A DNA stretch of 62,413 bases from the NCBI GenBank assembly GCA_016124845.1, contig WGMW01000011.1, forward strand, positions 1 to 62,413. The letters run 5' to 3'. Positions 9,437 through 17,755 of the stretch are shown piece by piece. The translations under genes and the position numbers were made by a program. Position 1 is the stretch's first letter, and each line of letters starts with the position of its first letter. This DNA is from Flavobacteriales bacterium. GTDB lineage: Bacteria; Bacteroidota; Bacteroidia; UBA10329. The notes under the pieces are model-generated. The model was not told where the DNA came from. It made no database searches and was given only the letters and a program-made list of their open reading frames with translations.

Positions 9437-9500
9437 TCATGCTGTCCGCCCGAGGCGGATTCAGCATCTAAATAGACCCTGAAATAAATTCAGGGTGACG
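9437..9500. repeat. Dispersed hairpin repeat, TCATGCTG...GGGTGACG type, copy 1
   Basis: The 64-bp unit begins TCATGCTG and ends CAGGGTGACG and contains two internal palindromes: ATGCTG...CAGCAT, and ACCCTGAA...TTCAGGGT. A second copy lies at 15398-15458. When read as protein this family gives the spurious HPELVSGS peptide seen in many over-annotated genomes. It is intergenic between frr and recJ, next to a terminator. The first loop differs between copies (TCCGCCCGAGGCGGAT here). Confidence 0.75.
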
Positions 9501-9535
9501 AAAAAGTCCCGTGCCAAGCGACACGGGGCTTTTTG
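9501..9535 (+). terminator. Terminator downstream of frr
   Basis: AAAAAGTCCCGTG and CACGGGGCTTTTT form a long stem with a 7-nt loop followed by T-rich sequence. Because the ascending arm starts with five A residues it could also stop transcripts from the opposite strand. Confidence 0.85.
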
Positions 9536-9550
9536 TTTTAAATTAAGGGC

Positions 9551-11269
9551 ATGCTTGAAACCGAATGGAAATATGCTGACCTGCCCGACCCATCGTTGGT
9601 TCGGAATCTGTGCGACCAACTGGGCGTGAAGGAAGATGTGGCGCAACTGCTCATCAATCGCGGTATTACCGATTTTGATGAGGCCAAAGCGTTTTTCCGA
9701 CCAACGTTGGAGGACCTGCACGACCCATTTCTGATGAAGGATATGGACAAGGCGGTTTCGCGGTTGGAAGAGGCCTTGGGAAACGGGGAGAAGATTCTTA
9801 TTTATGGCGATTATGATGTGGATGGAACCACTTCGGTCGCGCTGGTTTACAGCTTTCTGAAAGAGCTCGGACAGGTCGATTTCTACATTCCAGACCGCTA
9901 CACGGAAGGTTACGGACTTTCCATTGCTGGAATTGATTTCGCCAAGGAAAATGGCATTTCGCTCATTATCACTTTAGACTGCGGTATTCGCGCCATTGAG
10001 AAAGTGGCGTATGCGAATGAGTTGGGCATCGATATCATCATTTGCGATCACCATTTACCAGGTTCAGAACTGCCAGCGGCTTACGCCATTTTGGATGCGA
10101 AGCAAGAAGGCTGCAACTATCCGTACAAGGAATTATGCGGTTGTGGAGTCGGCTTCAAACTGCTGCAAGCGTATTGCGAAAAGAACAATTCTGACTTCGA
10201 CCGACTGGCTTCACGATTGGATCTGGTGGCGGTGGCCATTGCGGCTGATATAGTTCCGATTACGGGCGAGAATCGTGTTCTCACAGCTTTCGGATTGCAG
10301 AAGATCAATCAGGAGCCGTCAACGGGAATCCGTGCGCTCCTCGAATACACCAAAATGAACCGTGAAATGACCATCAGCGATGTGGTCTTTACCATTGCGC
10401 CACGCATCAACGCGGCTGGTCGTATCGCTTCTGGAAAGCGCGCGGTGGAACTGCTCATTTCGGATGATCTGAACGAAGCGTTGGAGTTCTCGGCAGAGAT
10501 TTCCAAGTACAATACCGAGCGCAGAGACTTGGATAAGACGGTGACCGAAGGCGCGCTGGAAATCCTGCAAACGGATGATTTCTACAGCACTTCCAGAAGC
10601 ACGGTGGTGTTCAACCCCGATTGGCACAAAGGCGTGGTGGGCATTGTGGCTTCACGGCTCATTGAGAAGCATTACAAACCGACCATTGTGCTGTGCGAAT
10701 CGGAAGGAAAGGCCACGGGTTCGGCACGTTCGGTGCACGATTTTGACATTCACGAAGCGCTTGCCGCCTGCGAAGACCTTCTGGAGCAGTTCGGTGGGCA
10801 CAAGTACGCGGCCGGTATGAGTTTGAGCTTAGAGAATGTGGATGCATTCCGACAACGGTTTGAGGAAGTGGTTGCCGACCGCATTCAGGAACACATGCTC
10901 ACGCCCAAACTGGAAATTGACCTCGAGATCGACCTCGACCGCATCACACCCAAATTCATGTCGTTGCTCAAGCAGTTTGCGCCCTTCGGGCCAGGAAACA
11001 TGAATCCGGTGTTTGTTTCTCGGAATCTGGTGGCGGAAGATGTGCGCACCATGGGCGCGGACGATTCGCATTTGCGGTTCAAACCTGCGCAGCATGGCGT
11101 AAAGCATCTGATGCTACAGGCCGTTGCCTTTAAAATGGGACAACTCTATCCGCAACTGGCCGAAGGAAAACCCTTTGATATGGCGTACACGATTGAAGAA
11201 AACCATTGGAAAGACAAGGTTTATCTTCAGTTGAATGTGAAGGATATTAAGTTTTGGCACAAGACCTAG
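9551..11269 (+). CDS. recJ: Single-stranded-DNA-specific 5'-3' exonuclease RecJ
   Basis: A 572-residue DHH-superfamily nuclease that degrades single-stranded DNA from the 5' end in recombination and mismatch repair. The metal-binding motifs are visible: DYDVDGTTS at 87-95, DCG at 143-145 and CDHH at 165-168, followed by the DHHA1-type domain with the GGH motif (EQFGGHKYAAGMSL) and the C-terminal OB-like part (FGPGNMNPVF). Length is typical. The next frame opens one codon after its TAG stop, in the same frame. Confidence 0.96.
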   Translation: MLETEWKYADLPDPSLVRNLCDQLGVKEDVAQLLINRGITDFDEAKAFFRPTLEDLHDPFLMKDMDKAVSRLEEALGNGEKILIYGDYDVDGTTSVALVYSFLKELGQVDFYIPDRYTEGYGLSIAGIDFAKENGISLIITLDCGIRAIEKVAYANELGIDIIICDHHLPGSELPAAYAILDAKQEGCNYPYKELCGCGVGFKLLQAYCEKNNSDFDRLASRLDLVAVAIAADIVPITGENRVLTAFGLQKINQEPSTGIRALLEYTKMNREMTISDVVFTIAPRINAAGRIASGKRAVELLISDDLNEALEFSAEISKYNTERRDLDKTVTEGALEILQTDDFYSTSRSTVVFNPDWHKGVVGIVASRLIEKHYKPTIVLCESEGKATGSARSVHDFDIHEALAACEDLLEQFGGHKYAAGMSLSLENVDAFRQRFEEVVADRIQEHMLTPKLEIDLEIDLDRITPKFMSLLKQFAPFGPGNMNPVFVSRNLVAEDVRTMGADDSHLRFKPAQHGVKHLMLQAVAFKMGQLYPQLAEGKPFDMAYTIEENHWKDKVYLQLNVKDIKFWHKT

Positions 11270-11272
11270 ACG

Positions 11273-12142
11273 TTGGATTCAGCAACTTCATTTCTCGAAG
11301 CAATTTTTGATGCTCTCAGTAATCGTGAGATTTCAGTTCTGATTTGGATTGCTGGAGCACTCCTCTTAATGCTCGCATCAAAGTCTATTCGAGAGTCGAT
11401 TTGGGATATTGTGAAAATTCTTTTTGGTAGAACCTTCTTGGTTATTTACGCAATACTATTCTCTTATCTCGGAGTGATGTTGCATTGGTTGTACTCTTCT
11501 GAAATATGGGGTTTGGCTCAAGCAAAAGATGTGCTCTTCTGGACTTTCTCGGTTGCCATTATTTCGATTTTCAATACAAAAAAGAAAGATTCGGCTTATT
11601 TCAGTGGAGTAATCTTAGATGGTTTGAAATGGACTGCCATCTTGGAATTTGTGGTTAATTTCTACAGTTTCAGTCTGACCGTTGAACTTGTCCTTATACC
11701 ATTCATTATTTTTTTGAGTCTTATGCAGGCCGTAGCCGAGACTAAGACAGAGTATGCTGCATTGTCCAAGCAACTTTATAATCTGCTCGCCATCTTCGGT
11801 CTGATGATTATTTGCTTTACTGCTTATAAAACAGTTACCGACTCTGGTAGCTTCTTTCGTTTTGAAACCCTTTTCGACTTCTTCCTTCCGGTACTCTTGA
11901 CGGTGCTGCTAATTCCGTTCTTATACGGGTTAGCTCTGTTTAGCGAGTATGAGTCTTACTTCACGTATCTAAATGTCATCACGAATAAATACGATCAGGT
12001 AAAAGAGACTAAACGATTGGTGTTGTTGACCGCAAATTTTAACCTATTTAAGTTGGGGCGAATCAGAAAGAACTTCAGCAAGTCTGTTTATTATGACGGA
12101 ACGGATCTTAAAGATTATATCCGAAAAATAAGTTTGAAGTGA
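11273..12142 (+). CDS. Hypothetical multi-pass membrane protein
   Basis: A 289-residue protein not assigned to a family. It has about six hydrophobic segments (near residues 21-40, 53-74, 85-100, 118-150, 166-184 and 205-225), then a soluble tail rich in Lys and Arg that ends KDYIRKISLK. The proposed start is TTG at 11273, three bases after the recJ stop and in the same frame, so translational coupling or read-through from RecJ is possible. The only early in-frame ATG would cut into the first membrane segment. Base composition is AT-richer than recJ and dnaG, which hints at later acquisition. It ends two bases before the duplicated dnaG tail. Confidence 0.6.
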   Translation: MDSATSFLEAIFDALSNREISVLIWIAGALLLMLASKSIRESIWDIVKILFGRTFLVIYAILFSYLGVMLHWLYSSEIWGLAQAKDVLFWTFSVAIISIFNTKKKDSAYFSGVILDGLKWTAILEFVVNFYSFSLTVELVLIPFIIFLSLMQAVAETKTEYAALSKQLYNLLAIFGLMIICFTAYKTVTDSGSFFRFETLFDFFLPVLLTVLLIPFLYGLALFSEYESYFTYLNVITNKYDQVKETKRLVLLTANFNLFKLGRIRKNFSKSVYYDGTDLKDYIRKISLK

Positions 12143-12144
12143 GA

Positions 12145-12214
12145 TTACTTCAAAACCGTTGACCCGATTTCCTTGACCAATACTTTTCTGACCGCCAATT
12201 GACGGTTCAGTTTT
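12145..12214 (-). pseudogene. Duplicated, diverged 3' end of dnaG
   Basis: On the minus strand this segment encodes KLNRQLAVRKVLVKEIGSTV, then LK and TAA, which is the C-terminus of the neighbouring DnaG with one substitution (Ala to Val). Aligned with 13356-13423, 62 of 68 bases agree and five of the six differences are synonymous. The copy therefore diverged under coding selection, as expected if it came from the dnaG of a related strain or is the original tail displaced by the insertion of the toxin-antitoxin pair. It has no start codon. The toxin stop codon overlaps its last bases. Confidence 0.9.
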
Positions 12215-12776
12215 ACAGAAGTGAGTGGAGATAATTGGCCGTGTCTTTCAGGCCATTCGCTCGGAGTTGGTCAAGCACTTCAAATTCATCCATGTCGGGA
12301 TTGCGTCTGTGAAACACCATTTCCTTGAAGGCTTTCAGGGCTGTTTCGTGGTTGAGGTCTATCAGGTCGGTCAGAAAATCATCCGCGCTTTTGGCAGAAA
12401 GTCCGTAACTCGAAAGATACTCTTCGGGAAAATGCTTGAGGTTGTTGGTTACAATGATGTTCGCATTGGTCTTGATAGCAGCAGCCAATACATGTCGATC
12501 TTTCTCGTCAGGTAGATTCAAAACTGCGATCAATCCCTCATATTTAGTAACCAAGGCATCAGGAAATGCTTGGTTTGCAATGCTTACCCGTTTGGCAATT
12601 TCTGCTTCGGAAACGCCTTTCCGTTGCATCACATTTTCCCATTCATCAAAAATGTGCGCGCTCCATTTGGGTGTGAACAGGTCGTAATGGGCGAACCAGA
12701 AAAGTAGGTCACGAATGGTGATCGGGTAGATAACATTCGTATCCAGCACACACGTAAATCGAACACTATGAATCAT
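12213..12776 (-). CDS. PIN-domain toxin (putative ribonuclease)
   Basis: A 187-residue protein with a PIN domain in the first 120 residues: VLDTNVIYP with Asp12, a central acidic residue near Glu45 (FDEWENV), DEKDRHVLAAA with Asp93, and IIVTNN at 107-112. This is the normal acidic cluster for Mg-dependent RNA cleavage. A helical tail of about 65 residues follows (NHETALKAFKEMVFHRRNPD), typical of the larger PIN-toxin variant. Its start overlaps the antitoxin by 11 bp. The RNA target is unknown. Confidence 0.85.
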   Translation of the reverse strand: MIHSVRFTCVLDTNVIYPITIRDLLFWFAHYDLFTPKWSAHIFDEWENVMQRKGVSEAEIAKRVSIANQAFPDALVTKYEGLIAVLNLPDEKDRHVLAAAIKTNANIIVTNNLKHFPEEYLSSYGLSAKSADDFLTDLIDLNHETALKAFKEMVFHRRNPDMDEFEVLDQLRANGLKDTANYLHSLL

Positions 12777-13227
12777 ACAGACCCGATTCTTCGTCCGATC
12801 TCATAAGGTCGATCAGCAGATTCCGCTGCTTCTCCTTCATCTTCTTCTTGTAACCCATCACATCTTCGTATTTGATTCTGCGATGCTTGCCAACCTTTGT
12901 GAAAGGAATTTCGCCTTCTTCGAGCAGTTTCACCAAGTGCGGTCGTGAACAACCGATTATTTCGGCAGCAGCTTGCGTGGTTATTTCGGTTGCGATAGGA
13001 ACGATTGAAATCGGTTGGCCTTCGCCCGTCACCTTTAGGATGTGTGCAAGCATTTTCAAAGCCATCAAGGGAATTTTAATCTTCTCCTGTGTTTCCTCGA
13101 TTTCAATTTCCACTTGTTCATCCTGCGCATTCAACTCTCCAAGAATTGCTTCCAGCGCGCTGTAAGATTCCATGGCAGATTCTTGCACGGCTTTGGATGG
13201 GCGTTCTATTTGATCATACGTTTTCAT
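12766..13227 (-). CDS. Antitoxin with excisionase-type HTH
   Basis: A 153-residue protein. Residues 1-75 are mostly acidic and helical; residues 83-124 form an excisionase/MerR-like helix-turn-helix (TTQAAAEIIGCSRPHLVKLL, then VGKHRRIKYEDV). The C-terminal 30 residues are rich in Lys and Asp/Glu and may occupy the toxin. It lies upstream of the PIN gene with an 11-bp overlap, the order and spacing of a type II toxin-antitoxin pair. A 28-bp near-palindrome 42 bp upstream (13269-13296) is a likely autoregulatory site. Confidence 0.82.
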   Translation of the reverse strand: MKTYDQIERPSKAVQESAMESYSALEAILGELNAQDEQVEIEIEETQEKIKIPLMALKMLAHILKVTGEGQPISIVPIATEITTQAAAEIIGCSRPHLVKLLEEGEIPFTKVGKHRRIKYEDVMGYKKKMKEKQRNLLIDLMRSDEESGLYDS

Positions 13228-13268
13228 GACTGTGACGGCTCAAAAGTTTATGTCAAATAAACGAAATA

Positions 13269-13296
13269 TTCGAAAATATGTTTTGATTATTTCGAA
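13269..13296. promoter_or_regulatory. Near-palindrome upstream of the antitoxin
   Basis: TTCGAAAATAT and ATTATTTCGAA are near-perfect inverted arms around a 6-bp centre. On the minus strand the sequence includes TATTTTCG (13271-13278), which fits the TAnnTTYG -7 element, so a protein bound here would cover the promoter. The HTH antitoxin is the obvious candidate binder (inference). No clear TTG -33 box lies at the right distance. Confidence 0.5.
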
Positions 13297-13353
13297 TGAT
13301 GATTGAATCAAGTTTGAATTTGATCGGGTTATCTTCAAGAAAGATGGTCGATT

Positions 13354-15324
13354 TCACTTCAAAACCGTTGAACCGATCTCCTTGGCCAACACCTTTCTGA
13401 CCGCCAACTGACGGTTCAGTTTTTCCATGAGTAGGAGCAGTTGTTCCTCTTCCGCTTTCTTCATCAGTTCGCGGGTCTCGTTGATCATCTTTTCGAGCTT
13501 GCGCAGCTTCAGCACGTTGAGTGATGAAAGGATGGAGCGCTTCAGCACGTCTTCTTCGCGGGTTACGAAAACGTTGTGCTCTTTCCACCGTTCGCTGACG
13601 GTATGCGGTTGAGCAAAGAAGTTCACCGCCAAGGCAGAAATTTCGGGGTTCGGGTGGTTGATGAAATGCTGTTCCGTTGGTATTTGTTCCTTTTCCAACA
13701 TGCTGGCAATCTCCTTGAAAACGGTGTCGTACAGCGGATTGTCGAACGTAATTTCATCCTCCACCAACTCGGTGATCACAAAATCCACCACGTTCACTTC
13801 CTCGCGGTCGATCACCTTTTCCTCGTCCTCATCCCACACATCAAACTCAATGTTCTTCTCGCTGTAAAGCATCAGAATGCGGATGATGTCGCGCTCCTGA
13901 AAATCCGCATCGCGCTTCTTCAGTTCCTGATTGGATTTGCGCGTGAACGCAGGCATTTCCTCCACCGCAGGCGTTGGTTCGCGACCTGCATCCAGATCGG
14001 CCTTGCGCTGTTTTTCGCTCCAATTCTTTCTGCGCGAACGGTTCAATTCCATCATCAGCACTTCCTCGTCCATGTCCATGATGGTGCTGCACTCGCGGAT
14101 GTAGAGATTGCGCGTAATGGGGTCGGGGATGAGCGCAATGGAACTGATGATGTCCTTGATGAGCCCAGCCGTTTTTATCGGGTCGCCTTTGGCCTCTTCG
14201 GCCAGCAGTTGCGCCTTGAACTGAATGAAATCCTTCTGGTTCTGCGCAATGAATTCGCTGAATTCCACCTCATCCAGCTTCTTGCTGTACGAATCGGGGT
14301 CTTCGCCATCGGGGAAAAGCACCGTGCGCACGTTCATGCCTTCTTCCAGCACAAGGTCGATTCCGCGGAATGACGCTTTGATACCCGCGTCATCGCCATC
14401 GTACATGATGGTGAGGTTGTTCGTGTAGCGTTTAATGAGGCGGATCTGCTCCACGGTGAGACTGGTCCCGGAACTGGCCACCACGTTGTGGATGCCCGCC
14501 TGATGCAGCGAGATCACATCGGTGTAGCCTTCCACCATGAAACAGTTGTCCTGCTTGATGATCTCGGCCTTGGCCTGATAGATGCCGTAAACGATCTTGC
14601 TCTTGTGGTACACGTCCGTTTCGGGACTGTTGATGTACTTGGCAACCTTCTTATCGCTGCGCAGCGTGCGGCCACCGAACGCGATCACACGCCCCGAAAG
14701 ATTGTGAATCGGGAACATGACACGGCCTTTGAATCGGTCGAGCAGCTTGCCATCACGCTCCAAGCAAAGCCCGGAATCGATGAGGTATTTCTTGTTGTAC
14801 TGCTCTTCCAGCGCCTTGTTGCCGAACGCATCGTAGCGGTCGAAACAATAACCGAGGTCGAATTTTTCGATGGTTTCCTGTGAGAACCCACGCTCTTTGA
14901 AGTAGCTCAGTCCGATAGCCTGTCCTTCCTCTGTTTTAAGTAGGTTGGAAGTGAACGTACGCTGCGAGAACGCCAAAACCAGATAGAGGCTTTCGCGCTC
15001 ATTCTGCTCGGCCATCTGTTCGGGTGTCTGTTCTTCCTCCTCAATCTCAATGTTGTACTTCTTGGCCAAATATCGCAGCGCCTCTGGGTAGGTCATCTGC
15101 TCGTGTTTCATGATGAAATTGACGGAGTTTCCTCCTTCGCCACAACCGAAACACTTGTAAATCCCCTTGGCGGGCGACACGCTGAACGAAGGCGTTTTCT
15201 CGTTATGGAAAGGGCAATTGCCCCACAGATTGGCGCCCTTCTTTTTCAGGTGCACAAAATCGCCCACAACCTCCTCTACACGGGCGGTCTCGAATATCTG
15301 CGCTATGGTCTCCTGCGGAATCAA
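13354..15324 (-). CDS. dnaG: DNA primase
   Basis: A 656-residue DnaG that makes RNA primers for replication. The N-terminal CHC2 zinc-binding domain has Cys37, His40, Cys58 and Cys61 (CPFHNEKTPSF and YKCFGCG). The catalytic core has the Toprim motifs EGYTDV at 265-270 and DGDDAG at 309-314. The C-terminal DnaB-binding region is helical and ends GSTVLK. Its final 23 codons are present a second time at 12145-12214, beyond the toxin-antitoxin pair. The gene is divergent from the OmpA-like gene at 15597. Confidence 0.97.
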   Translation of the reverse strand: MIPQETIAQIFETARVEEVVGDFVHLKKKGANLWGNCPFHNEKTPSFSVSPAKGIYKCFGCGEGGNSVNFIMKHEQMTYPEALRYLAKKYNIEIEEEEQTPEQMAEQNERESLYLVLAFSQRTFTSNLLKTEEGQAIGLSYFKERGFSQETIEKFDLGYCFDRYDAFGNKALEEQYNKKYLIDSGLCLERDGKLLDRFKGRVMFPIHNLSGRVIAFGGRTLRSDKKVAKYINSPETDVYHKSKIVYGIYQAKAEIIKQDNCFMVEGYTDVISLHQAGIHNVVASSGTSLTVEQIRLIKRYTNNLTIMYDGDDAGIKASFRGIDLVLEEGMNVRTVLFPDGEDPDSYSKKLDEVEFSEFIAQNQKDFIQFKAQLLAEEAKGDPIKTAGLIKDIISSIALIPDPITRNLYIRECSTIMDMDEEVLMMELNRSRRKNWSEKQRKADLDAGREPTPAVEEMPAFTRKSNQELKKRDADFQERDIIRILMLYSEKNIEFDVWDEDEEKVIDREEVNVVDFVITELVEDEITFDNPLYDTVFKEIASMLEKEQIPTEQHFINHPNPEISALAVNFFAQPHTVSERWKEHNVFVTREEDVLKRSILSSLNVLKLRKLEKMINETRELMKKAEEEQLLLLMEKLNRQLAVRKVLAKEIGSTVLK

Positions 15325-15397
15325 AAGGGCGTTAAAGTTAACCCAAACGAGGTCAAAGCACGAAACTCTAAAAACTCAAATTCGAAACAATTTGCCG

Positions 15398-15458
15398 TCA
15401 TGCTGAACTTGTTTCAGCATCTATTTAATAAAGACCCTGAAACCAGTTCAGGGTGACG
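15398..15458. repeat. Dispersed hairpin repeat, TCATGCTG...GGGTGACG type, copy 2
   Basis: The unit starts TCATGCTGAACTTGTTTCAG, continues CATCTATTTAATAAAG and ends CAGGGTGACG, with two palindromic parts. It shares its outer parts and internal ACCCTGAAA...TTCAGGGTGACG with the copy at 9437-9500. It lies between the divergent starts of dnaG and the OmpA-like gene. The long antisense frame over the OmpA-like gene ends with the HPELVSGS peptide because of this element. Confidence 0.75.
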
Positions 15459-15596
15459 GTCTATTCTGGCGTATCGTGCTTCATCCCCTCGCTTCATCGC
15501 CATCAAAAATGTCTCAAAACCTTTTCTATGAGCAATAAGCAGAAAGCATTGGCAGTTTTTATGATGTACGGTAAGAATGTCTAAAACCCGTCCCCG

Positions 15597-17708
15597 ATGA
15601 AAAAGTTGCTTGTCTCTCTGCTGATGGTCACCACGTCTGCTTTTGCGCAGAACACGGTCGATCTTTCTGTTTACTTCGATAAGAACAGCGATGTGCCGCA
15701 CATGCCCGAAATGGCGATGCTCAATGACATTGCGCAGCATCCCAACTCGGACGAGCTGCGCTTTTCGGTGGTCGGATTTACCGACTCCAAAGGCTCGGAG
15801 GAATACAACCGCCAGTTGGCCAAGCGCAGGACCAAGGCCGTGGTGAACCATCTGCTGCTTTCGGGAATCATGCCATACAACATCATTTTCGAGTACGAAG
15901 GAGAAGTGTGTGACGATGGCGCTACGGATGAGGCGAGTTTGGCCAAGAACAGACGCGTGGACATCCACATCAGCAACGTGGGCAAGTTGGAGGATGAGGG
16001 CTTCGCTGGCATGTATGATGAATCGGTGTTCGATAGGCCGCTGCCAACGGTCAATCCCGATGCGGAGAAGTTCAGCATCAATGCCGATGAGGGTTCGTGT
16101 ATTGAAACCGCCAGCGGTACGCTGATCGACATTCCGCCCATGGCGTTTATGGATGCTTACGGACGGCCGATAAGCGGTGAGGTGGAAATTGAGTACGAGG
16201 AGTTCAACGACCCGTTTGCGATTTTCCTCAGCGGCATAACTATGAAGTACAAGGGAAACGGCAAGGTGGAGGATTTTGAATCGGCTGGAATGTTCAGTCT
16301 CACGGCATCGCAGCGCAATCGCCCTGTGGAGTTGCGTCCCGACCGCTCTGTCAGCCTCGATTTTGCTTCGGTAAGCACCGATGATGATTTCGATTTCTTC
16401 TTCCTCGACCCCAATTCTGGGGAATGGAATGACGTTGGGAAAGCCGCTCTGCGCGAGGATGAGGCGAATGTCGTTTACGCCATGAATTCCATGTCGCCTG
16501 CGGTGATGCATTACATCGGTCTGACCGATTTTATGTCGCCATCAACTGCACGGAGGATGACGCTTGAAGACCAATTTCAGAACATGCAGTACATGAACGG
16601 CCGACCCATTGCCAGCTACTACCGTTTTCTGCGCAATGGCGATCAGCGCGAGAAGCGGAAGTTCCGATCGGGCTGGAACAAGCAGGCGGGATTCAAATTC
16701 AAAATGAAATTGGCCAAACTGAAGGAACATCCCAATACCCTTCTTTTCAGCATTGATAAGCGCAAACGTTTTACGCAAAATCCGGAACTCCGCCTGTTCA
16801 ATGGCCGCCTGTGGGAGTATGCCGGTGCTCTTTCGCGTGAGCAGTTGAGAGCACAATTTCATCGCAGAAAGTTCCACAACATGCGAATTCGGTACGAAGC
16901 GGGTTCTGAAACTGCCATCCTCGAACTAAAGGATCTCGATTCTATCGTTTCGGTCCCGGTCAAGAAGGTGGCGGTTGCCGATCCATCGCTCGACATCCGC
17001 CAACGGATGTGGGGCGAATTCTCTCCCACTTACGAGAAAATGCGCCTTAAAAGCCAGACGCGGCAATTCGACACGCGTTATAAGATCTACCAGCGTTCGC
17101 TTGCCAGACAGGAGAGACAGTTGCAGCGAGAGGCCGACCGTTTCGATAAAAAGTCTCAGCGCGAATATGTCCGCAGCCTGAAAGGCGCGTGGAAGGAAAG
17201 CAAATATCAGATGCACGATGGCGAGAAGATGATGAGTTTCTCCTCGTGGAACACCTACTGCGAGAACCTGACCGATGAGGTGGAAGCATTTCAGGCGCGA
17301 CAACAAATGAGCAAGTCCGTCATTCGAAGCCTGCAGCTTGACAGGATGGGAATCTACAACTGCGACCGCATCAAACTGCTCAACGACCCGCAGAAGGTTG
17401 AACCACGGTTTGTGATGGGCGATGGCAAGGCGATCTACTGGGAAAAGGCCTACGCCATCCACGACAATTTCAATGGCGTGATCGAGTTTTGGAGCAGGGG
17501 AAAAGGTCCCATCACCATCGATCCCGCCCAGCTCGAAATGATCCTGGTGATCGATTTCTCAGGGCGCACCTATCGCCTCAACGAGGCCGAAGTGATTGCC
17601 ATGAACCGTGGCAAGGTGGCACATAGGATCATGCACGTGACCGAGTTCGACCACACGCCCGAATCATTAGATGACCTGCGGGAGTCTTTGAGTATGGTAC
17701 GGCAGTGA
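15597..17708 (+). CDS. Secreted OmpA-like protein with ZU5-like domain
   Basis: A 703-residue exported protein with a signal peptide (1-18, ending SAFAQ). Residues 20-127 form an OmpA/MotB peptidoglycan-binding domain: VYFDKNS, VVGFTDSKGSEEYN and KNRRVDI, keeping the Asp and Arg positions that bind diaminopimelate in the family. Residues 140-300 resemble a ZU5-like beta domain (SINADEGSCIETASGTLIDI, then ISGEVEIEYEEF). The remaining 400 residues are basic, rich in Arg and Lys with helical stretches (about 340-560), and unassigned. The OmpA domain is N-terminal, the reverse of most OmpA-family proteins. It probably links the cell wall to an envelope structure. Confidence 0.75.
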   Translation: MKKLLVSLLMVTTSAFAQNTVDLSVYFDKNSDVPHMPEMAMLNDIAQHPNSDELRFSVVGFTDSKGSEEYNRQLAKRRTKAVVNHLLLSGIMPYNIIFEYEGEVCDDGATDEASLAKNRRVDIHISNVGKLEDEGFAGMYDESVFDRPLPTVNPDAEKFSINADEGSCIETASGTLIDIPPMAFMDAYGRPISGEVEIEYEEFNDPFAIFLSGITMKYKGNGKVEDFESAGMFSLTASQRNRPVELRPDRSVSLDFASVSTDDDFDFFFLDPNSGEWNDVGKAALREDEANVVYAMNSMSPAVMHYIGLTDFMSPSTARRMTLEDQFQNMQYMNGRPIASYYRFLRNGDQREKRKFRSGWNKQAGFKFKMKLAKLKEHPNTLLFSIDKRKRFTQNPELRLFNGRLWEYAGALSREQLRAQFHRRKFHNMRIRYEAGSETAILELKDLDSIVSVPVKKVAVADPSLDIRQRMWGEFSPTYEKMRLKSQTRQFDTRYKIYQRSLARQERQLQREADRFDKKSQREYVRSLKGAWKESKYQMHDGEKMMSFSSWNTYCENLTDEVEAFQARQQMSKSVIRSLQLDRMGIYNCDRIKLLNDPQKVEPRFVMGDGKAIYWEKAYAIHDNFNGVIEFWSRGKGPITIDPAQLEMILVIDFSGRTYRLNEAEVIAMNRGKVAHRIMHVTEFDHTPESLDDLRESLSMVRQ

Positions 17709-17755
17709 TCGCCCTACCCTCTTTAAGGCCAATATTATGCTAAGAATTTGTGGTT

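Noticed and set aside
12225-13165. Plus-strand frames over the toxin-antitoxin pair
   Set aside because: The minus strand shows a full PIN catalytic set and HTH with an 11-bp overlap; the plus-strand frames lack any domain.
15414-16511. Long minus-strand frame (365 codons) over the OmpA-like gene
   Set aside because: It is antisense to a gene with signal peptide and OmpA motifs, has low-complexity composition, and ends in the spurious HPELVSGS peptide from the dispersed repeat.
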